In this document: positions 61,817 to 64,000 of the stretch, piece by piece
Position numbering within the stretch: position 1 is the stretch's first letter
How the letters are laid out: every line of letters starts with the position of its first letter
Source of the DNA: Propionibacteriaceae bacterium ZF39
GTDB taxonomy: Bacteria; Actinomycetota; Actinomycetes; Propionibacteriales; Propionibacteriaceae
Assembly (NCBI GenBank): GCA_039565995.1
Contig: CP154795.1
Coordinates: 2,046,001-2,110,000 of the forward strand
Direction of reading: 5' to 3'
DNA length: 64,000 nucleotides
Made by a program: the position numbers and the translations under genes
The notes under the pieces: model-generated
What the model was told of the DNA's origin: nothing
Database searches by the model: none
What the model saw: only the letters and a program-made list of their open reading frames with translations

Positions 61817-63190
61817 TCACTCCTTCGCGGTCTGCGGCGGGTCGGACTTGGGGGGTGCGGGGGTCCGCGGCTGCGGAGTCGATGGCGGTGGCGGCGTCTT
61901 CGATGGCGCGGTGCTGCCGCCGTGGCCCTCGGCGCCGCTCGCGGCGGTCTCGGCTTGACCAGCGACGGCCTGGCCTGCCTTCGGTCCGGCTTCGGCGGCG
62001 CCCTTGACGACCTGCGCGCCGACGACGACGGCTGCGGCAGGTCCCGCTGCCGCGCCCGCGCCCGCACTCGTGCCGGCCCCAGCGCCCGCGCTTTCCCCGG
62101 CACTCGCTCCTGCCCCTGCTCCGCCAGCACCGCCACCGGCGGCGGGTGCAGGCGTCTTGGGCGGTGGTGTTCCGCCCGATCCGCCGGGCCTGCCCCCGGA
62201 ACTGCCGCCGCCCTTGGGGTCATCGAGCACCTTCTTGGGCTCGCTGCTCCCCTGGGGCTTGGATGGGATCGGGAGCGGACGGTTGAGCGCGTTCTTCGCC
62301 TCCTGCTCGGTTCCCATCTGCTGGTAGAGGTCGAAGCCGATGAACGACACGAAGCGGTAGACCATGTAGGGCGCGAACGCGGCGATGCCCATCAGGACGA
62401 TGCCGGTGATCGGCTCGGTCACGGCGGCGATGTCCGCCTCGATCGGGGTGGCGATCTGGGTGATCGCCAGCAAGAAGATGACGACCAGCACCAGCTTGGA
62501 GACGATCAGCGCGATCACGAACGCCGCCCACTTGCCGATCCAGCCGCGGGTGGCGTCCCAGGACGCGCCGGCGAACGCGATCGGCGCCAGCACGACGCCG
62601 ACCAGCAGCAGAGCTTTGCGGATCAACAGTGAGAACCAGACGATGAAGACGGCGGCGATCATCAGTCCGGCCAGGAAGATGGTGACGATCGCCCCGACAC
62701 CAGGCGCGGCGATGTTGATGCCCGCGAGTCCGGCGGCGAGCAGGATGATCTTGTCGCCCATCGTCTCGGTGGTCTCCCCGGATGCCTGGATGATGCCGAT
62801 GCAGAGCTGGTCTACGATTTCCAGCGCGAGCGCGGTCAGCGTGACCACGACGAACGCGCCGAGCACCGACTTCGCGGCTCCGAGCGCGGCACGAGACAGG
62901 GCGGTCGGGTCGCGCTTGATGAGTCCGGTGATGAGTTGCAGGCAGAAGAAGATCAGGACGAGGAAGACCCCGATCCCGAAGATCAGGTTGTAGACCGCCG
63001 TGAATCCATCGGCGGTCACGTCGACCAGGGTGGTTGTGTCGAACACGGCCCACATCGCCTCGATCAGCCAGCCGGCCGCGCCGCCCATCGCCTGGGCGAG
63101 CCAGTCGAACGGGGCCGCTACGACGGTTGCGGCGGCTTCGCCGGCGACATCGCAGACGGTCGAGATGATTGGCACATCGCAGACGCTCAT
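61817..63190 (-). CDS. VirB6/TrbL-like polytopic transfer protein
   Basis: A 457-residue protein. Residues about 60-300 contain six to seven membrane helices (YNLIFGIGVFLVLIFFCLQLITGLI, LTALALEIVDQLCIGIIQ, LLIRKALLLVGVVLAPIAFAG, typical VirB6/TrbL segments). The last 140 residues are a low-complexity Gly/Ala/Pro region, probably extended in the cytoplasm or cell wall. It would form the inner-membrane part of the secretion channel. It is followed by the SCO6880 gene. Confidence 0.82.
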   Translation of the reverse strand: MSVCDVPIISTVCDVAGEAAATVVAAPFDWLAQAMGGAAGWLIEAMWAVFDTTTLVDVTADGFTAVYNLIFGIGVFLVLIFFCLQLITGLIKRDPTALSRAALGAAKSVLGAFVVVTLTALALEIVDQLCIGIIQASGETTETMGDKIILLAAGLAGINIAAPGVGAIVTIFLAGLMIAAVFIVWFSLLIRKALLLVGVVLAPIAFAGASWDATRGWIGKWAAFVIALIVSKLVLVVIFLLAITQIATPIEADIAAVTEPITGIVLMGIAAFAPYMVYRFVSFIGFDLYQQMGTEQEAKNALNRPLPIPSKPQGSSEPKKVLDDPKGGGSSGGRPGGSGGTPPPKTPAPAAGGGAGGAGAGASAGESAGAGAGTSAGAGAAAGPAAAVVVGAQVVKGAAEAGPKAGQAVAGQAETAASGAEGHGGSTAPSKTPPPPSTPQPRTPAPPKSDPPQTAKE

Positions 63191-63218
63191 CGCGAATCTC
63201 CTGCTGTGACCGGCCGTG

Positions 63219-63488
63219 CTACACCGACTGGCCCACGTTCCAGAAGAAGTTGACGAGCGTCACTGCCGCACCGCAGACCACCGCGGCACCGCAGGAGATG
63301 AGGACGCCCAGCTTCCCCCTGCCCGCCAGATGCGGGTTCGAGCTGTTGGAGCCGTAGGCCCACACGATCGCGGAGACGATCAGGGCGAGCACGGCCAGGA
63401 TGAGGCCGATGGTCATCACGGCGCCGACGATGGTGCGGAGCTGTTCGATGCCGGGCAGTCCGGAGCTGTTGGGGTCGATGTCGATCAC
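63219..63488 (-). CDS. DUF6112 small membrane protein (copy 1)
   Basis: An 89-residue protein with two membrane helices (TIVGAVMTIGLILAVLALIVSAIVWAYGS and VLISCGAAVVCGAAVTLVNFFW). It matches the second copy downstream in sequence over its whole length (G-Q-L/I-I-GA pattern, AL/GS/NSSNPHLAGRGKLGV vs GASHGNHSLASKGRVGV). It is likely a VirB2- or VirB3-like component of the channel, by size and location; this is inference. The GTG start follows GAGGGAG. Confidence 0.78.
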   Translation of the reverse strand: MIDIDPNSSGLPGIEQLRTIVGAVMTIGLILAVLALIVSAIVWAYGSNSSNPHLAGRGKLGVLISCGAAVVCGAAVTLVNFFWNVGQSV

Positions 63489-63613
63489 GGTGGTTACTCC
63501 CTCGCTGAGCAGATGGCTTGTGACGGCGAGGTGAACCAGGAAGCGACTGGCGCGAGCAGGCAAGCGAACGGCCCGCCCCAGGCAGAGAGCGGGCCACAGG
63601 GATCGTCAGACGG

Positions 63614-63880
63614 TCAAAGCTGGTTGCCGAGGGCGATGAGCCAGTTCACCCATGCGACCCCGGCACCGGCGAGGGCGGCTGCGCCGACGCCGACCAGCAC
63701 GCCGACTCTGCCCTTGGACGCGAGGGAGTGGTTGCCGTGCGAGGCGCCCAGCGCCCAGCAGATCGCCGAGACGACGACCATGAGCACGGCGACCAGCAGC
63801 ACGATCGTCAGCAAGGCTCCGATGACCTGTTTCAGATCGCCGATGCCGCCGAGTCCATCGAAGTCGGGGAAGACGCCCAT
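63614..63880 (-). CDS. DUF6112 small membrane protein (copy 2)
   Basis: An 88-residue paralogue of the preceding protein: GIGDLKQVIGALLTIVLLVAVLMVVVSAICWALGAS, then GNHSLASKGRVGVLVGVGAAALAGAGVAWVNWLI. The Lys/Arg-Gly loop between the helices is shared. First gene of the transfer operon in the window; a palindrome lies in its promoter region. An ATG is chosen over the GTG one codon earlier. Confidence 0.78.
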   Translation of the reverse strand: MGVFPDFDGLGGIGDLKQVIGALLTIVLLVAVLMVVVSAICWALGASHGNHSLASKGRVGVLVGVGAAALAGAGVAWVNWLIALGNQL

Positions 63881-63906
63881 CACGCGCCAACCGGGGATCG
63901 CAAGTA

Positions 63907-63921
63907 TTCGAAGCGTTCGAA
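63907..63921. promoter_or_regulatory. Palindrome TTCGAA-GCG-TTCGAA, probable transfer-operon operator
   Basis: Two TTCGAA hexamers separated by three bases, in the gap between the transfer operon (minus) and a possible plus-strand gene at 63978. Position and symmetry fit an operator for a repressor that controls transfer. Confidence 0.5.
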
Positions 63922-63965
63922 ATCCATGCTGGCGAGGTGCGCAGGCAGGACCGCCGCCGTCGGGC

Positions 63966-63971
63966 TAGCGT
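63966..63971 (+). promoter_or_regulatory. Minus-10 box (TAGCGT) for a gene leaving the window
   Basis: TAGCGT ends six bases before a GTG at 63978, the leaderless pattern seen repeatedly in this window. Confidence 0.35.
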
Positions 63972-63977
63972 TGAAGT

Positions 63978-64000
63978 GTGGACGCATGGACTGACGAGCC
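63978..64000 (+). CDS. Start of an unidentified gene (cut by window edge)
   Basis: GTG GAC GCA TGG ACT GAC GAG opens a frame (MDAWTDE) that continues past the edge. The only support is the TAGCGT box at the right distance and the lack of any other explanation for the divergent region. Identity unknown; a transfer regulator would fit the position. Confidence 0.35.

Larger units (their letters stand above)
48781..64000. mobile_element. Integrative conjugative element at tRNA-Pro (right end outside window)
   Basis: From the tRNA-Pro rightward, the gene content changes abruptly to integrase, excisionase-like protein, DUF4913 protein, TraG/VirD4 coupling protein, VirB4-like ATPase, SCO6880 protein, VirB6-like protein and DUF6112 proteins, nearly all on the minus strand, with cargo genes on either strand. 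The integrase gene lies next to the tRNA, as expected for attL. No attR is visible, so the element continues past 64,000. The exact left junction within or just before the tRNA is not resolved. Confidence 0.88.

Overview
This window looks like the chromosome of a high-GC actinobacterium. It carries a complete set of 20S proteasome and Pup genes (arc/mpa, dop, pup, prcB, prcA), uses GTG starts often, and has the actinobacterial order tyrA ... cmk-plsC-der. Codon habits (frequent GTA-C for valine, frequent TAT for tyrosine) and several neighbours suggest Propionibacteriaceae or a relative, but that placement is an inference. Many genes appear leaderless: a TANNNT box ends 6-8 bases before the start codon.

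Left arm (1-9.7 kb): an indolepyruvate oxidoreductase pair (iorA cut by the window edge, iorB) with a hotdog thioesterase, converging on a 3-hydroxyanthranilate catabolic operon (RidA-type deaminase, 3-hydroxyanthranilate dioxygenase, ACMS decarboxylase) that diverges from a LysR regulator. Then come ribulose-phosphate epimerase, an overlapping pair of a GntA/YcgG-type haem N-hydroxylase and a DUF1989 protein, a small membrane protein and a PAC2 protein.

Housekeeping core (9.7-38.7 kb): a MarR repressor and ABC exporter sharing a double palindromic operator; metH; a HAD phosphatase, solute-binding lipoprotein and trmI operon; the proteasome region (arc, DUF3054, DUF2786, dop, Pr6Pr membrane protein, TetR, hydrolase, pup-prcB-prcA, tyrA); a LolA-like protein with an ABC exporter; cmk-plsC-der; and small accessory genes (YjbR, SMR efflux pump, methyltransferase). 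pafA, the Pup ligase gene, is not in the window.

Scarred segment (38.7-48.9 kb): an IS3-family element with perfect 27-bp ends has cut a DUF222/13E12 gene and shows no target duplication. Next are an LLM flavoprotein with a GH13 glucosyl enzyme, an HxlR/DsrE pair, and a two-component system plus DinB polymerase in which three consecutive genes each carry a damaging-looking change (kinase frameshift, Pro in the regulator DNA-recognition helix, missing catalytic Asp in DinB). A degenerate tRNA-Pro lies just before an intact tRNA-Pro(GGG).

Mobile element (about 48.8 kb to beyond the right edge): an integrative conjugative element at tRNA-Pro, with tyrosine integrase, excisionase-like protein, TraG/VirD4 coupling protein, VirB4-like ATPase, SCO6880 protein, VirB6-like protein and two DUF6112 proteins. 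Cargo lies among the transfer genes: a tandem-peptide-repeat protein, a DUF4145 protein, a DUF4062 protein on the opposite strand, and an IS481-family (IS5564-like) transposon carrying a chloramphenicol exporter of the Cmx family, inserted exactly at the stop codon of the VirB4-like gene with a TCTAGA target duplication.
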